A DNA stretch of 64,000 bases from Okapia johnstoni. Its lineage: Eukaryota > Chordata > Mammalia > Artiodactyla > Giraffidae. Below the pieces are notes generated by a model, which did no database searches, was not told the origin of the DNA, and worked only from the letters and a program-made list of their open reading frames with translations. The stretch is taken from the NCBI GenBank assembly GCA_024291935.2, contig CM044312.1:124001-188000 (forward strand), given 5' to 3'. Position numbers and translations under genes: made by a program. Shown here piece by piece: positions 45,132-57,300 of this stretch (position 1 is its first letter; each line of letters opens with the position of its first letter).

Positions 45132-47140
45132 CCACGTACACATCCATGAGCTGAGACTGGGGAGCCACCCCCGCCCAGCTCCCTGGGTCTGGGGATGAGA
45201 TGAGCTCCTGAGGGCAGAGCTGGCCCCTGGGCGTGGCATCCTGCACCCTGTTGCTCTCGGAACTCCTCCTGGGCAGCCCTTTCTGCAGCGGGCTCACGTG
45301 ATGGGGTAGTCATCAGACATGGCCCCCGGGTCTGCGGAGGTGTTGGGAGTCAGTGTTGCTATCACAGCAAGAGGTGCCCCACGGCCACTCTGGGCTCCCT
45401 GGGCCATGCAGACCCTGGCACCTGCCATGTGGGTGGGCCAAGGTGCTGCTTCTCTGGCTTCTCCTGAGCAAGGTCAGCGTGTCGTGGGGATGACCCCGGG
45501 CTTTGTCAGCCCCTGCTGTTTGCAGGCTGGGGTCCAGCGACCAGCTCGGCTCTGGCTTCAGAGCCCGGGGGCACTTCCAGCACGTGCCTGCAGCATCTGA
45601 TTCTGGCTGCTTGTGACTTCAACTTTAAACTAAACTTACGTATGGAAGGTGGGACAGGTGGTCCTAGCTGCCGGCAGACCTTGCACCTTAGTGCCGGAAA
45701 CAGTGGTATTTTGTTTTCCTTTCCCACGTCCCTGCTCCTGCAGCCCCTTCCCCACACATCGTCTGGATCAAGGTGACCCAGGGGTGCTGGGGTGCTGATC
45801 CCTCTGCCCCCTGCTGGCCTGCCACAGGAGTGAAGCCCCTCCCTGGCTCTCTCGGTGGGAGTGGGATGCTCCTCTATCACCCCTCACTCGCCCGCCCGGG
45901 CACCCCCAGTCTACCGGGGTCCCTGGGTACCCACGGTCCCACTGCTGGGCTGTTTCTCACTACCTTGGTGTTAGCTGGGGACTGGATTCCTCCCCCAGTG
46001 AAAACAAGGATGGATCAGAGCCCAGCCTTCGCTGGGAACGCCCCAGGAGCCTCACCCAGAGAAGGCAGGCAGCCGTGTCCGTGTGGTCAGAGCCTGCCTG
46101 ACCACATTCAGAGGCTTCAGCTCCTCAGCCCCCAGGCGCGTGCTCAGAGCCGTCCTCTGTCCACACGCTCACCGGGACCCCGGCGCGCCTCTGGCTCTGC
46201 GTCAGGGCTCTGACCACAAACCACCAGTGGGGACGTGGCCTTCAGAGGTCAGGGTGGTGGTGGCCAGACGGGGTTCCGGCCCCTACCTCCCTGTGTGCAC
46301 CCGTGAGCAGGAAACACAGTGCCTGTGAAAGCTCTGCCAAGAGAAAGGGTGACACCTGGGTAGTGAGGCTCACGTGGTTTGTTGGAAAGTGATGTTTATG
46401 TCATTGAAATAACGACAAAATGAACCCAGGACTCAAACAGCACAGGTGCCCTCACCTGTGGCAGTGTGACTTGCCCGGAGGTAGCTTGGAGAGGACATTG
46501 GTTTGGGGAATAAGGGGATTAGGGTTCTCTCCACGACGGTGGGTCCCGCCCCTCAAGACTCCTGTCTGGCGGTGAATCGCCGCTGTCCCCTGGAGCTCCG
46601 GCATGTTTATAGGCACGTGTTCTGATCGCCACCCTGCCTACACGTGATTCAGCGGTGTCTCCAGCACGTTCCTTATGAGATGCTGTGAAGTTTCGGGGAT
46701 GTCTGGAGGCTGCACCCTGCGTAAGGTCAGTTTTCCTGAACCGTGTGGTCTAGAAGGTTGCTTTCAGGGCACTAAGCTGCCCTCCCAAGAGGAGCTTAGG
46801 AAGCCCCAGCACCAGTGAACGCTGGGCTCCTGTGCTTTCTTTTCCTGTGACCCTGGTGGGAGGCTCTTTGGTCCAGGCTCCCCGCCACCTTCTCCCTACA
46901 ACCACTGGGACCACTTTGCCGAGTTTACAATGTATTGTCACTGCCCACATCTGCTACTCAATCAACTGCTTAGTTAAACAGTATGTAAGCTGACAGATAC
47001 CAAAAGGCACTTGTTTCTGGGAAAACCAATTTGTGTGCTTTGGAAAAACTAGGAAAGTGAGTTGCTAAGCAGCCACAGAGTTAGAGGTGAGAATGATGGC
47101 TGGGAATGTCTGGAAATCTGGCTTTGCGAAGCAAAGCTTT
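45132..47140. other. VIPR2 intron 2, no gene recognised
   Basis: GC-rich to mixed intronic sequence without recognised genes. Several C-rich and G-rich short tracts occur but no clear tandem repeat. Confidence 0.5.
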
Positions 47141-47303
47141 GCCAGGTTCCTCTGTCCATGGGATTCTGTAGGCAAGAGTACTGCAGGGGATTGCCATGGC
47201 CTCCTCCAGGGGATCTTCCCGACCCAGGAGTCAAACCCACATCTCTTACATCTCCTGCATCGGCAGCTGAGTTCTTTACCATCAGCAGCACCTGGGAAGC
47301 CCC
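47141..47303 (-). mobile_element. Bov-tA SINE, truncated
   Basis: Minus-strand Bov-tA without its 3' end: CCAGGTTCCTCTGTCCATGG, then GCAAGAGTACTGCAGGGGAT, then CAGCACCTGGGAAGCCCC. Intron 2. Confidence 0.88.
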
Positions 47304-48050
47304 ATATCTCTCAACAATTAGCATCAGACTTTGCACCAGAACAAGACAAGCTTCTCTCAGGACAAGCTAACGCTGGGTGGTCCCCAACTGCAGTTCTCAA
47401 AGCGACTCCGGCCCGTCTCAGGTGGCCTGGTTGTCTGGGGCCTCCCCTGGGCACTGTTCCAGCAGGTGGCCAAAGCAGAGCTTCCAGAAACACTTGGCAG
47501 GCTGAGGGAGGCTGGGGTTCCCAGAGTTCAGAATTCACACTCAATGATTCTTCCAAATTTAGTCTGCCCATGCCCCATGTCCTGGGGTCCAGGGCCCTTC
47601 AAGGGCACTGCCCATTTCTCTCCTCCTGTGGGCTCTTCTCTTTGCTCTGCCTGAGTCTTTAAAACACACATGCTGTCTGTCTTCAAAGTTTTATGAGCTC
47701 TAGGAACTGCCCTTTCTGATTTCTGGACTGTCATTTTCATGAAGTTTGGAAAGTAGAGAGAGAAGCGCGTATGTTCCCCGTTATCTGTCACCTGTGCTCA
47801 GACTCACTGCCCAGGTAAACCCCCCTACCACTGACCCCTACTCACCCACACACCCCCAGGCCTGCAAGCTGCACTGTCCACCTGACTGGGAGAGTGTTTC
47901 TACTGACATCTTTGTCCTTGATGACTTGTTCTAATTAATTTTTCAGAAAGCAACATTTTCTTTAAATATGTAAGCTACTGTAGTATGAATTTAGGTACTC
48001 AATCTTTGGTATGTAATTTGGTTTGTAGGATGAGTGTATTTTCATATTTG
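47304..48050. other. VIPR2 intron 2, no gene recognised
   Basis: Intronic sequence without recognised features. Confidence 0.5.
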
Positions 48051-48260
48051 GGCTTCCCTGGTGGCTTAGATGGTAAAGAATCGTCCTGCAATGCAGGAGA
48101 CCCGGGGTCGATCCCTGGGTCAAGAAGATCCCCTGGGGAAGGAAATGGCGACCCACTCCAGTATTCTTGCCTGGAGAATCTCACGAACAGAGGAGCCTGG
48201 TGGGCTACAGTCCATCGGGTCGCAAAGAATTGGATAGGACTGAATGACTAAGCACACACA
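48051..48260 (+). mobile_element. Bov-tA SINE
   Basis: Plus-strand full-length Bov-tA from GGGCTTCCCTGGTGGCTTAG to TTGGATAGGACTGAATGACT. The tRNA-like head has the GGGGTCGATCCCTGG box. The ATTTTCAT on both sides is the likely target-site duplication. It is in the sense direction with VIPR2. Confidence 0.92.
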
Positions 48261-49278
48261 TTTTCATTTTATTTGTGAAAGCCTTTAGAAAGATATTTTC
48301 AACTTTTTTGCAAAACTTGGTTTGGAGCCTACTTTTAATTATCTGTTTTCATAGAAGTAAAACATTCCTGTGGTCAAACCAAAACCACATCACGGTTATC
48401 GTGCAGGTCTGGGTGGCGTGTCAGAGAGCAGAACTTGGTTTCTTCGTTTTAACTGAAGCCAGCACACTGCTCCTCCAATACTGAAGTTTAAGTGAAATGT
48501 AGAAGTTTAGAGGTCACAAAATATAGTAGAAACACCTTGAACTTGTAGTAAAATATCCCTGCTTTCAAGGATTCATTTTCTGTTTGTTTGATGCTGAGAG
48601 GTCCTCGCACCGTTTGAACCTCAGCGCTGTTTGTTGGTGAGATGATTCATGCAATGCTTGTATGAATTACCCTCGTGGGGTGGTTACTACGCAAAACAAG
48701 CGATCTGAAAAATGTTTTAGGCCTTAACATTATGCTAACTAAGTTATTAGATAACTCCACGAAGGTAGCCTAATATCTCATCACGAATACATCATCTTGA
48801 CTGCTGCAATCAACTAAATCTTATCAAATATTTAAATTTGCAAATTGTCCTTGAAGTCAGAGTCCATAAAAGCACAAGGGTGTGTGCCTCAGGGGACCCT
48901 CACCTCCAAGACTTGCACAGATACCCGGTGGTGCCCACTGTGTCACAGGGGCAAGCACATCATCAGGAAAAAGTGCTGATTCTGCTGAATTCCAAAGTGC
49001 ACAGTGCATGCTGGGTGCCTCAGATTCGTCCCTTCACACTCACTCACTTCTGCAAAGCTGATCACAGTGAACCCATGCCAAGCATGTTCTCAATAATATC
49101 GTGGTGCAAGTTTGTTTCACAGGAGGATGATTTGCAGTATAATTATCTAATTGATAGGCTTTCTAGTTGCAAAGCTTCAGGGCAGATCTGGCCCCACCGC
49201 TCTGGGCGCCTCGTGCGCGGCCTGAGGGAGCTCCCCGAGGTGGGGAGCGGGCCTCGCTCACCCCTGTCTCCCCTGCAG
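48261..49278. other. VIPR2 intron 2, last part and exon 3 acceptor
   Basis: AT-rich intronic sequence that becomes GC-rich after about 49190. It ends in a pyrimidine tract CACCCCTGTCTCCCCTGCAG with the acceptor AG at 49277-49278. Confidence 0.65.
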
Positions 49279-49386
49279 CCTGCAGCGGCGTCTGGGACAA
49301 CATTACTTGCTGGCGCCCCGCGGATGTTGGCGAGACCGTCACGGTGCCCTGTCCAAAACTGTTCAGCAATTTTTACAGCAAACCAG
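49279..49386 (+). CDS. VIPR2: VIPR2 exon 3: central part of the hormone-binding ectodomain
   Basis: This 108-base exon, phase 1 at both ends, joins the exon 2 G to give A, then [20 protein letters not shown] and [15 protein letters not shown]. It differs from human VPAC2 at only a few positions (for example N to D, V to L, A to P). It carries class B GPCR ectodomain hallmarks: three cysteines, the WDN-CW motif and the VPCP turn. The NIT sequon is a predicted N-glycosylation site. The donor at 49387 is GTACTG, with C and T at +4 and +5 instead of the usual A/G and G, so it is weak by consensus. The acceptor is strong. Confidence 0.95.
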
Positions 49387-50554
49387 GTACTGTTCCGCTG
49401 TGTCATTTTTGAGCTTTTCGGGGGTTTTGGTCAGAGGGACTGGCTTCTCCACGAAGGCACTAGAAGTAGGGCATTGGTGGCCACAGCCCGGTGGGTCTGG
49501 GAGCAGCCATGCTGACCTGGCCTTAGAGCTTGGGAAGACAGCATGCCTCCTGCCAGGTCGTTCACCCCACAGCACACGCAGTGGGCTCGGATGGGAGACC
49601 CCGAGCAGGAGCCTGGCACATGGGTGCCCAGTGCAAACAAGGGGCCGTGGGCACCAGGCAGGGAGAGAACATGAATACCTGTCTTGCCTGGGCACACATG
49701 GCCCTCAGAGAGTGTCCTCCAGGTGTCCCCTGCTGGCCTGGGACGCATTCTCTCCCTCACAGGAAGCATCTCCTTTCCTGGACTGACTCTGGGTTCTCAG
49801 CCCCTGAACACCTGCAGGAGGTGCTCATGGGGCCGGGGGCTGCCTCTTCCCGGGGCTTGCTCTGCATACAGACCCTGAAAACCCAGATGTTTGAGAAATA
49901 CATCTGTTTTTTGTTTTTTTAAAAAAAGCTGTAGGTGGGAAATTGGCGGGGGCGGGGGGGGGGGGGTCTCTCCAGACATTGGTGCACGTTGTCATGGCGA
50001 ATATGCCAGTGGCCCTGGGGCCCGCAGGAGGTCCATTCCCCACCCCCCAAGCAGGGCTAGGATGGGGGTGGGAACGGCCGGCAGGAGACTCTGCCTCTGG
50101 GCAGGGAGCCGGGCTGGGTGTTGCTCCCAGGCAGGTCTTTGAAAGGGACGGTGTCAAACCTCCAGGTGCAGCAGGGCCAGGTTCAAGCACTCCAAGATCT
50201 GTTCTGATGAATGGACGGAAGCCCTCAGGGGGTGTCGCCCATGAGGGGAGGGTGCTGCGCCCTGCGTCCAGCAGCAAGAGGGCCCAGCCCTGCATTCCGC
50301 CCCCTTCTCTCTAGAAGATGCGGGGCTGGTCCTCAGAGGACTGCAGGGCTCTGACCTGCCCCTGACTCGGAGCCTGAATGAGACCCGGGATGGGAGCTAT
50401 TCCCCAGGACTGGTGCCTCGTGGAGCCCGCCACCGCCCCAGCCTCGCCCCGGAGCCAGGACTCTCCGGAGCAGGGTCTGAGCCCAGCTGTCCCACGGCCC
50501 CTACGGGACGGTCACACGCAACCAAGCACTCAGCAGCAAGGAAAAGTGTGGGAA
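49387..50554. other. VIPR2 intron 3, first part
   Basis: Intronic sequence. A G-run with a single C interruption lies at 49946-49966, shortly after a T-run and A-run (about 49909-49927). No gene is recognised. Confidence 0.6.
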
Positions 50555-50750
50555 AAGTGCTAGCCGCTCAGTCACGTCTGAGTCCTTGAGAGTCTAAGGA
50601 CTGTAGTGACCCCCCAGGCTCCTCTCCATGGGATTCTCCAGGCAAGAATGCTGGAGCGGGCTGCCATTCCCTGCTCCAGGGGATCTTCCCAACCCAGAGA
50701 CCGAGCCCGTGTCTTCTGCACAGCAGGGGGCCTCTTTCTGAGCCATGAAG
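50555..50750 (-). mobile_element. Bov-tA SINE, diverged
   Basis: Minus-strand Bov-tA with landmarks GCTAGCCGCTCAGTCACGTC, then GGATTCTCCAGGCAAGAATG, then GGATCTTCCCAACCCAGAGA. It is more diverged than the other copies in the window. Confidence 0.85.
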
Positions 50751-50959
50751 GGTGTGCAGTCAGCTTTGGGGGGCTGGGTGAGGGGGTGCCTGTCACCACT
50801 ATGCTGAGACCCCCGTGAACCACAACTCAGCATGGCCAGAGTAGGGGGCGGCCTGGAGATACGGGGGCCCCGCAGCGGGGGGAGGTCCCACAGCGAGTGA
50901 CACCCCCGGAGAGCCAGGTTCTCACAGATCCTGGGGGAGAGACGCTCTAACTGTGCCCT

Positions 50960-51630
50960 GCTTCCTTCACTGCTCCGCCCGTTGCCCCTCACAGCCCCGC
51001 CCCTTAGTGCCCCTTCACCGCCCCGCCCCCTCACTGCCCCGCCCACTTCCATCACCGCCCCACCCCTCACTGCCCCGCCCACTTCCGTCACAGCCCCACC
51101 CCTCACTGCCCCGCCCACTTCCATCACAGCTGCACCCTCACTGCCCCGCCCACTTCCATCACAGCCCCACCCCTCACTGCCGCGCCCACTTCCATCACAG
51201 CTCCACCCTCACTGCCCCGCCCACTTCCATCACTGCCCCGCCCCTCAGTGCCCCCTCACCGCCCCGCCCCTCAGTGCCCCGCCCACGCCCCCTCACCGCC
51301 CCACCCCTCACTGCCCCGCCCACTTCCATCACAGCCCCGCCCCTCAGTGCCCCTCACCGCCCTGCCCACTCACTGCCCCGCCCACTTCCATCACAGCCCC
51401 ACCCTCACTGCCCCGCCCACTTCCATCACTGCCCCGCCCCTCAGTGCCCCCTCACCGCCCCGCCCCTCAGTGCCCCGCCCACGCCCCCTCACCGCCCCAC
51501 CCCTCACTGCCCCGCCCACTTCCATCACAGCCCCACCCCTCAGTGCCCCACCCACTGACCCTCAGCCCCGCTTCTCACTGCCCCCCTTCCCCTCCCCCTC
51601 ACTGCCCCTCCCCCCTCCCCTCACTTCCCT
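50960..51630 (+). repeat. C-rich minisatellite in VIPR2 intron 3 with higher-order structure
   Basis: Tandem units of about 32-36 bp built from CCCCGCCCACTTCCATCACA followed by GCCCCACCCCTCACTG. A second unit type combines CCCCGCCCCTCAGTG and CCCCCTCACCG. A block of about 143 bp at 51203-51345 recurs at 51399-51541, an offset of 196 bp, showing a higher-order duplication. The minus strand has many runs of three to five Gs, so antisense G-quadruplexes and clustered GC-box motifs (CCCCGCCC) are possible. Proline-rich open frames across it are artefacts. Confidence 0.95.
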
Positions 51631-52465
51631 GCGGGGGGGCCCCCCCCACGCCCTCTGCACTTTCCTGTCTCAGGTATCTCCTGCCCTCAGGTTTCACTGA
51701 AGAGTGTGACCCCAGGCAGAGGACAGAAGGGTGGGTGGATGGGAAATTTGTAGGGTGAGGCCAACTGAAGCCTCTTCTTTGGTGTTTTCCGTGTACTAGC
51801 TGAGTAAGGGCCAGCTCGGCGCCCACTCCTGGCTGTCCAGAGCTCAGGGCACAGTCCCAAGGGCAGGTGGGCCGCAAGCGTGCTGTGCACCTGAGGAGCT
51901 GACTGTACAGGCCTGAAGCGGACCGCTGGCTGTCGGCTGTGGAGCTGTGGGCCAGTGGCCACCTTCTTTAAGAGTCAGGTTTCTTGTCCACAATGGAGGA
52001 TCGTTGCAGAGCCGCCTCATGAGCCGTCAGGGTTGCGGGAGTTACAAACGGAGCCCTGCACCCTGCTCTGCCATCGCTCACCTCTGTTCCCAACTCCAGC
52101 TGGCAGGACAGGGTGATCGGGGTCTGGAGGGTGGGACGGGGTGATCGGGGTCCGGCTGCAGACACTTCCCACTTGACAGGATATGGCCCGTTACTTCCAC
52201 TCCGCTCTGTGGCGATCAGAGTACTGTTAACTTCACCCCACGTGACCACCATCATGTGCCCGTGCTTTGTTGGAGAACCTGCTCCCTCCAGCCACTGAGG
52301 CCCCCGAACTGCAGGACCGCTGCCTGGGTTCCAGGGGTCAGGAGGCCCAGAGCAGCGGGCTCCCTGGTCCAGGCCCTGACCCTCAGCAGCCCGAGGGAGA
52401 GCGAGGCCCTGAGGCGCAGGCGCAGGCCCGGACACACAGACAGACCCATGGCATTCACTTTCCAG
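51631..52465. other. VIPR2 intron 3, last part and exon 4 acceptor
   Basis: Intronic sequence. A short direct repeat (GGGTGATCGGGGTC) occurs twice, near 52110 and 52138. It ends with GCATTCACTTTCCAG, acceptor AG at 52464-52465. Confidence 0.65.
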
Positions 52466-52563
52466 GAAACATAAGCAAGAACTGCACCAGTGACGGGTGG
52501 TCAGAGACATTCCCGGATCTCATGGACGCGTGTGGCTATGGCGACGCTGAGGATGAGAGCAAG
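52466..52563 (+). CDS. VIPR2: VIPR2 exon 4: end of the hormone-binding ectodomain
   Basis: This 98-base exon completes the glycine codon from exon 3 and reads NISKNCTSDGWSETFPDLMD followed by ACGYGDAEDESK, very close to human VPAC2. It supplies the last two ectodomain cysteines, the conserved GWS segment and two N-glycosylation sequons (NIS, NCT). It ends in phase 0 after K, before the donor GTAAGG at 52564. In the human protein the next residues (ITFYILVK) begin the approach to helix 1. No such exon is visible before 64000, so intron 4 exceeds 11.4 kb here and the gene is partial in this window. Confidence 0.95.
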
Positions 52564-53296
52564 GTAAGGGCGCACGGCCCCCCCATCCTGCCGGCTCCCC
52601 GCGGGGCACCTTGTTCACTGCTCCCAGTCTTGTTCACATCTCCTTCCACTTCCGGTCAAATCCAGCCAGGCCCCTATTTTGGCTCAGCTGCCTGGGCTTC
52701 GAAATCGTGAAGGTTCTGTAAGGCTGGGGTGGGGAGGCCTCGCCAGCCTGCTGCGTCTGGAACGTGACCCCAGAGTGGCGGTGCCTGCTGAGCCCAGCTG
52801 TAACGTGTGTCCTTTCTGCTGCGAGGGTTTCTTGTTCCCGTGGAGATGTTGCCACAATACAGGCTCTCGAGAAGCTATGAAGTGGTTTTCTTAGCCTTGA
52901 GCCAGCCACAGGGATGGGACCAAGCTTGGAGCATCTTTGCAGACGTAGAGCTGGTGTGTCTGGCCAGGGCTGCCTGGATGCAGCGCCTGCTGGTGATGCT
53001 CTCAGGCCGGGTCCAGACTTAGCCCAGGGCAGGCGAGGGTGAGCAGAGCCCCTCCTCCAGGAATGACTGCAGCCCCACTGAAGCCTGCCCTGGGCCCTCC
53101 GTGAACTCCCCAGCGCCGACTTGCTCACCCAGCCGTGGCCCTTGATGGGGGTTATTTTGTTTACCACCAGAAGACCAGCCCACTGTCTCCCCTTGGGCCC
53201 TATCATGAGTGCCATGACCTTGTGTGGACGGGGAAGAGCCTCAGGAGCCCCAGGTTGGGCCTGGTTCAGATGAGTCCTCCCTGCCAGCTTCGGGCG
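52564..53296. other. VIPR2 intron 4, first part
   Basis: Intronic sequence without recognised features. Confidence 0.55.
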
Positions 53297-54352
53297 TTCA
53301 GTTCACTTGCTCAGTCGTGTCCGACTCTTTGTGACCCCATGGACTGCAGCACACCAGGCCTCCCTGTCCATCACCAACTCCCGGAGTTTACTCAAACTCA
53401 TGTCCATCGAGTCACTGATGCCATCCAACCATCTCATCCTCTGTCGTCCCCTTCTCCTCCCACCTTCAATCTTTCCCAGCATCAGGGCCTTTTCCAATGA
53501 GTCAGCTCTTCACATCAAGTGGCTAAAGTATTGGAGTTTCAGCTTCAGCATCAGTCCTTCCAATGAATATCCAGGACTGATTTCCTTTAGGATGGACTGG
53601 TTGGATCTCCTTGCAGTCTAAGGGACTCTCAAGAGTCTTCTCCAACACCACAGTTCAAAAGCATCAGTTCTTCAGCACTCAGCTTTCTTTATGGTCCAAC
53701 TCTCACATGCATACATGACTACTGGAAAAACCATAGCTTTGACTAGACGGACCTTTGTAGGTAATATCTCTGCTTTTTAATATGCTGTCTAGGTTGGTCA
53801 TAGCTTTTCCTCCAAGGAGCAAGCGTCTTTTAATTTCATGGCTGCAGTCACCATCTGCAGTGATTTTGGAGCCCCCAAAAATAAAGTCTGACACTGTTTC
53901 CACTGTTTCCTCATCTATTTCCCATGAAGTGATGGGGCCAGATGCCATGATCTTAGTTTTCTGAATGTTGAGCTTTAAGCCAGCTTTTTCACTCTCCTCT
54001 TTCACTTTCATCAAGAGGCTCTTCAGTTCTTCTTTGCTTTCTGCCATAATGGTTGTGTCATCTGCGTGTCTGAGGTTATTGATATTTCTCCCAGCAATCT
54101 TGATTTCAGCTTGTGCTTCATCCAGCCCAGCATTTCTCATGATGTACTCTGCATGTAAGTTAAATAAGCAGGGTGACAATATACAGCCTTGATGTACTCC
54201 TTTCCCAATTTTGAACCAGCCCATTGTTTCATGTCCAGTTCTAACTGCTGCTTCTTGACCTGCAGACAGCCTTCTCAGGATGCAGGTCAGGTGATCTGGT
54301 ATTCCCATCTCTTGAAAAAATTTCCACAGTTTGTTGTGATCCACACAGTCCA
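53297..54352 (-). mobile_element. BovB LINE, 5'-truncated, long open reverse-transcriptase frame
   Basis: Minus-strand BovB of about 1.06 kb with an intact 3' end (TTCAGTTCACTTGCTCAGTC at 53299). A 233-residue frame (53703-54404 on minus) covers the C-terminal reverse transcriptase with few disruptions. The catalytic YADD box reads HADD (RHADDTTIMAESKEEL, near 54045-54085), a change likely to inactivate it. The 5' truncation point is at about 54352. It sits antisense in intron 4. Confidence 0.9.
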
Positions 54353-57300
54353 TGCACTGGGTGTGGGGCTCATTTAAAGAGCCTGGGGAATACCTGCCAC
54401 CCAAGCAGGACCCCAGAGAACCTTGGCAAAACCCTGTCTGTGGGGCTGAGGCCCACTTCCCGCCAGCTGCCCCTCAGCTCCCAGCCCCCAGGTCTGTCTC
54501 ACCCCTGAAGCCCCCTAAGTGAGACCCACAGGGACATTGCTGCCTGTCGTTTTCCTGGATGACCAGGAGGCTTCCTTTGCACTCTTCACTAAGGTCTGTA
54601 ATTTAAAGCCAGTTCCTCTCCTGTAGGATCAGGAAACCCTGCAGAAGAAGCACCTTTTTTTTGCGTATACCACTCTAACTGGGAGGTCAGCCTGGTGAGC
54701 CGTGACTGGGTGGTTGGGGATGGTGACTGGTGGCGCAGCTGGGCGCCCGTGCCGTGTGCTCCTCGCTGACAGATGCGAGGTTCTCCTGCGTGCGCCGTGT
54801 GTGGGGACCCACCAGCCCCCGCACAGACTCCATCCTTGGGGAGGCGCAGAGCCTACTCCTCTAACCACTGCAGGTTTGTGCTCATCGACCACTTGCCTGC
54901 CCCCACCTCATTTAGTCCAGGTGATGGCCCACTTTATAGATGGAGAAACTGAGGTTTGGAGAAACAATGTGGTGTGGCCAGGGGCCCCCGCCATTCTGAC
55001 GGGAGTCAGTCTGTCTGACCCCTCCTCGGGGGCAGTTCCCAAGCCCCTCACTGCCCGCACGAGGGGAAGCCACCCAGATGCTCTGGGACACACCTGGGCA
55101 GCCAGACCGGAGCTGCTGACCCGTCCACAGACCCCACATGGACCTGCGCCCTGGGGCGCTCTGCAGGGACCCCACAGAGAAGGGGCCACCAGGAGGCCCC
55201 CGTGGCCTCCGTGGTCGCAGCACAAAGAAGGTGAGGCCCCGGTGCTGAGCCTGCGCCCTGGGTGGCGCTCACCGCCTCCACTGTCAGCCCCCGCCCCCCA
55301 GGACAGGCCTGAGTGCCACGGCCCACGGGCTCGCTGTGGCCTGGCCCCCAGGCGGGTCAGAGAGCACCAATGGGATCCAGGGCCAGCCACCTCTTCACGG
55401 GCCTGTGAGCCATCTCAGGTTCCAGACTCACCCCAAACTGCTGTTCCGCGATATAAGGTGTCCAAACCGAGAACTGTCCCCTCGATGTTCTTTGAGTGAG
55501 CCTTAAACCGTGTAGCATTAACCTCAGTTTGAGGACCGTCCCTGTAGAGACAAGTGTCCCAGCCCTGTTCTGATGACCCTGTTCCGACCAGGAGCAAGGA
55601 CAGCCCCACGACGGCCCAGCCCCTGTCACCTCGCACGTCCTCCCAGACAGGCCAGGGCCACAGCTGGAGAGCGCCCAGCCTGCAGGGCGTGGAGGGCGCA
55701 TGGAGCTCCAACACCCACCTACCATTGCCCACAGCTCCTGTCCGCCGTCACCGCCAGCCTGGCGTGTGTACCTCCCAGGCCTCGGGACCCCGTTGGGGGG
55801 AGCAGTGTCCAGGGCCCCCCCGTGCTCACGTCACACGTGAATGCTCCGGGAAGCCCGGCGTTCCCCTCTGTCTTCAGGCGACAAAGCACTGACACGGCTG
55901 TCAAGGGCACCCTGTGGGAACCTGTCGGCTCAGACCCCTTGAGGATGGAGCGCCTGTGACTTCCCGATGCTTTTCTATCCAGCATGAAGAGCTATTTTTG
56001 TTCTCAGTTAAACATTTCAGAGACTCTGCAAGTATCACGAGTGCATATTCCCTGCTAATGGATTAGAAACTCAAAATATTTTAATATGAGAAAGTGAAGG
56101 AAATAATGGCACAAAGCCAAGATGAGTAACTCTCCCTGGTTGCAGCTCCCACGCGCACATACTTTGGATGCCTGGTTGTTTAGGGAGTCCGTGGAGGACG
56201 AGATCCTCAGGGCGTGGGGCTGCCCCAGAGAGGCCAGGACGGGCCCTCCCGGGTGGGGAGTGAGTGCCTCCAGCCCACCTGCCCCTCCGTGGGCTCCTGC
56301 TAGCGCGTCACTCCACGTCTCATCAGCCCATCTTTCTCCCCAGTTCTACAGTTGTAATTGGATTTCCTGCTGTCATGCAGCCAAGCTCCACTCTGGGTGC
56401 CGTGCGTGCAACCTTTGTTGGTTTCAAAGTTAATTAAATTCAAGGGGAAAAACAGCCTCCACAAAAGCCACATATGATGAGGGAATCAGGAGGTAAAGTA
56501 ATGGGGATTGGGAGCCCTGAGAAGCAGACACAGGCTTGAAGACCCCAGAGGACCCCTCGGGTGGCGGTCGGAGCAGTGACTGTGAAGCAGCGGTCTAAGC
56601 CTGCGTTCCCAGTGCTGTGAAACCCTGACCCAGGCCCCACTTAGCTTGGGACGCCCTCTCACCGCATCCCAGCTTCCATAGATGAGGCCTCCCCCGTCTG
56701 TTCCCCTCCCAGCAGAAGCAGCTTCCAGCCTGTGTGTCTTCATCTTAAGCCTCTTCTCTTTTAACCCTTGGATAAAGGGCTTAATACCACTAAGAAGGTT
56801 TAAGGAAGCCCCGCCCTTATCATGGGAGCCTGGGATTTCCCTGCTGAGAGCTGAGGGTCTCCGGAGCCAAGGAGCTCGTCCTGCACCATGGCCTCGGCCT
56901 CAGGCGGGACCAGCCAGGACTGGGCGCTCCACCCTGCCCACCTGCCCCCCGAGGCCCCCGACTAGTCCTGCCCCAGGCCCAGGGACTCTCCTGGCCCAGG
57001 GACTCCTCCGCAGCATGTCAGACAGACCCTGTCCTTGTGACTTACGTCCTCCGCTGAAGGCCATCTGGAGGCTCCTGGCCAGGGAGTCCTGGCCAGCCTC
57101 CCTGCCTCCAGCTCCCCCCTCCCGCCCAGTGTCCCACCCGAGAGCTGACAAAACGTGCCAACAGCTCGAAGTCAGCAACCGTGATGAGTCTGTGGGCCCA
57201 GGAGGTCTCCTTTCCCCCATGACTGAGAGCCTCCCAGATGAAGGACCCCAGGGCTGTACCCCGCTACAGCCACCAGGCGTGACTCAGTCACTGCACGTGG

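Noticed and set aside
50960..51630. Regularly spaced repeats considered as a CRISPR array
   Set aside because: Units are directly tandem with no unique spacers, and the genome is mammalian.
50953..51758. Proline-rich frames of 200-258 codons in two plus-strand frames
   Set aside because: They are produced by the C-rich minisatellite in intron 3, and overlapping frames are open equally.
54702..55499. A 265-codon plus-strand frame in intron 4
   Set aside because: Low-complexity P, R and G-rich product with overlapping antisense frames. No splice or domain support.
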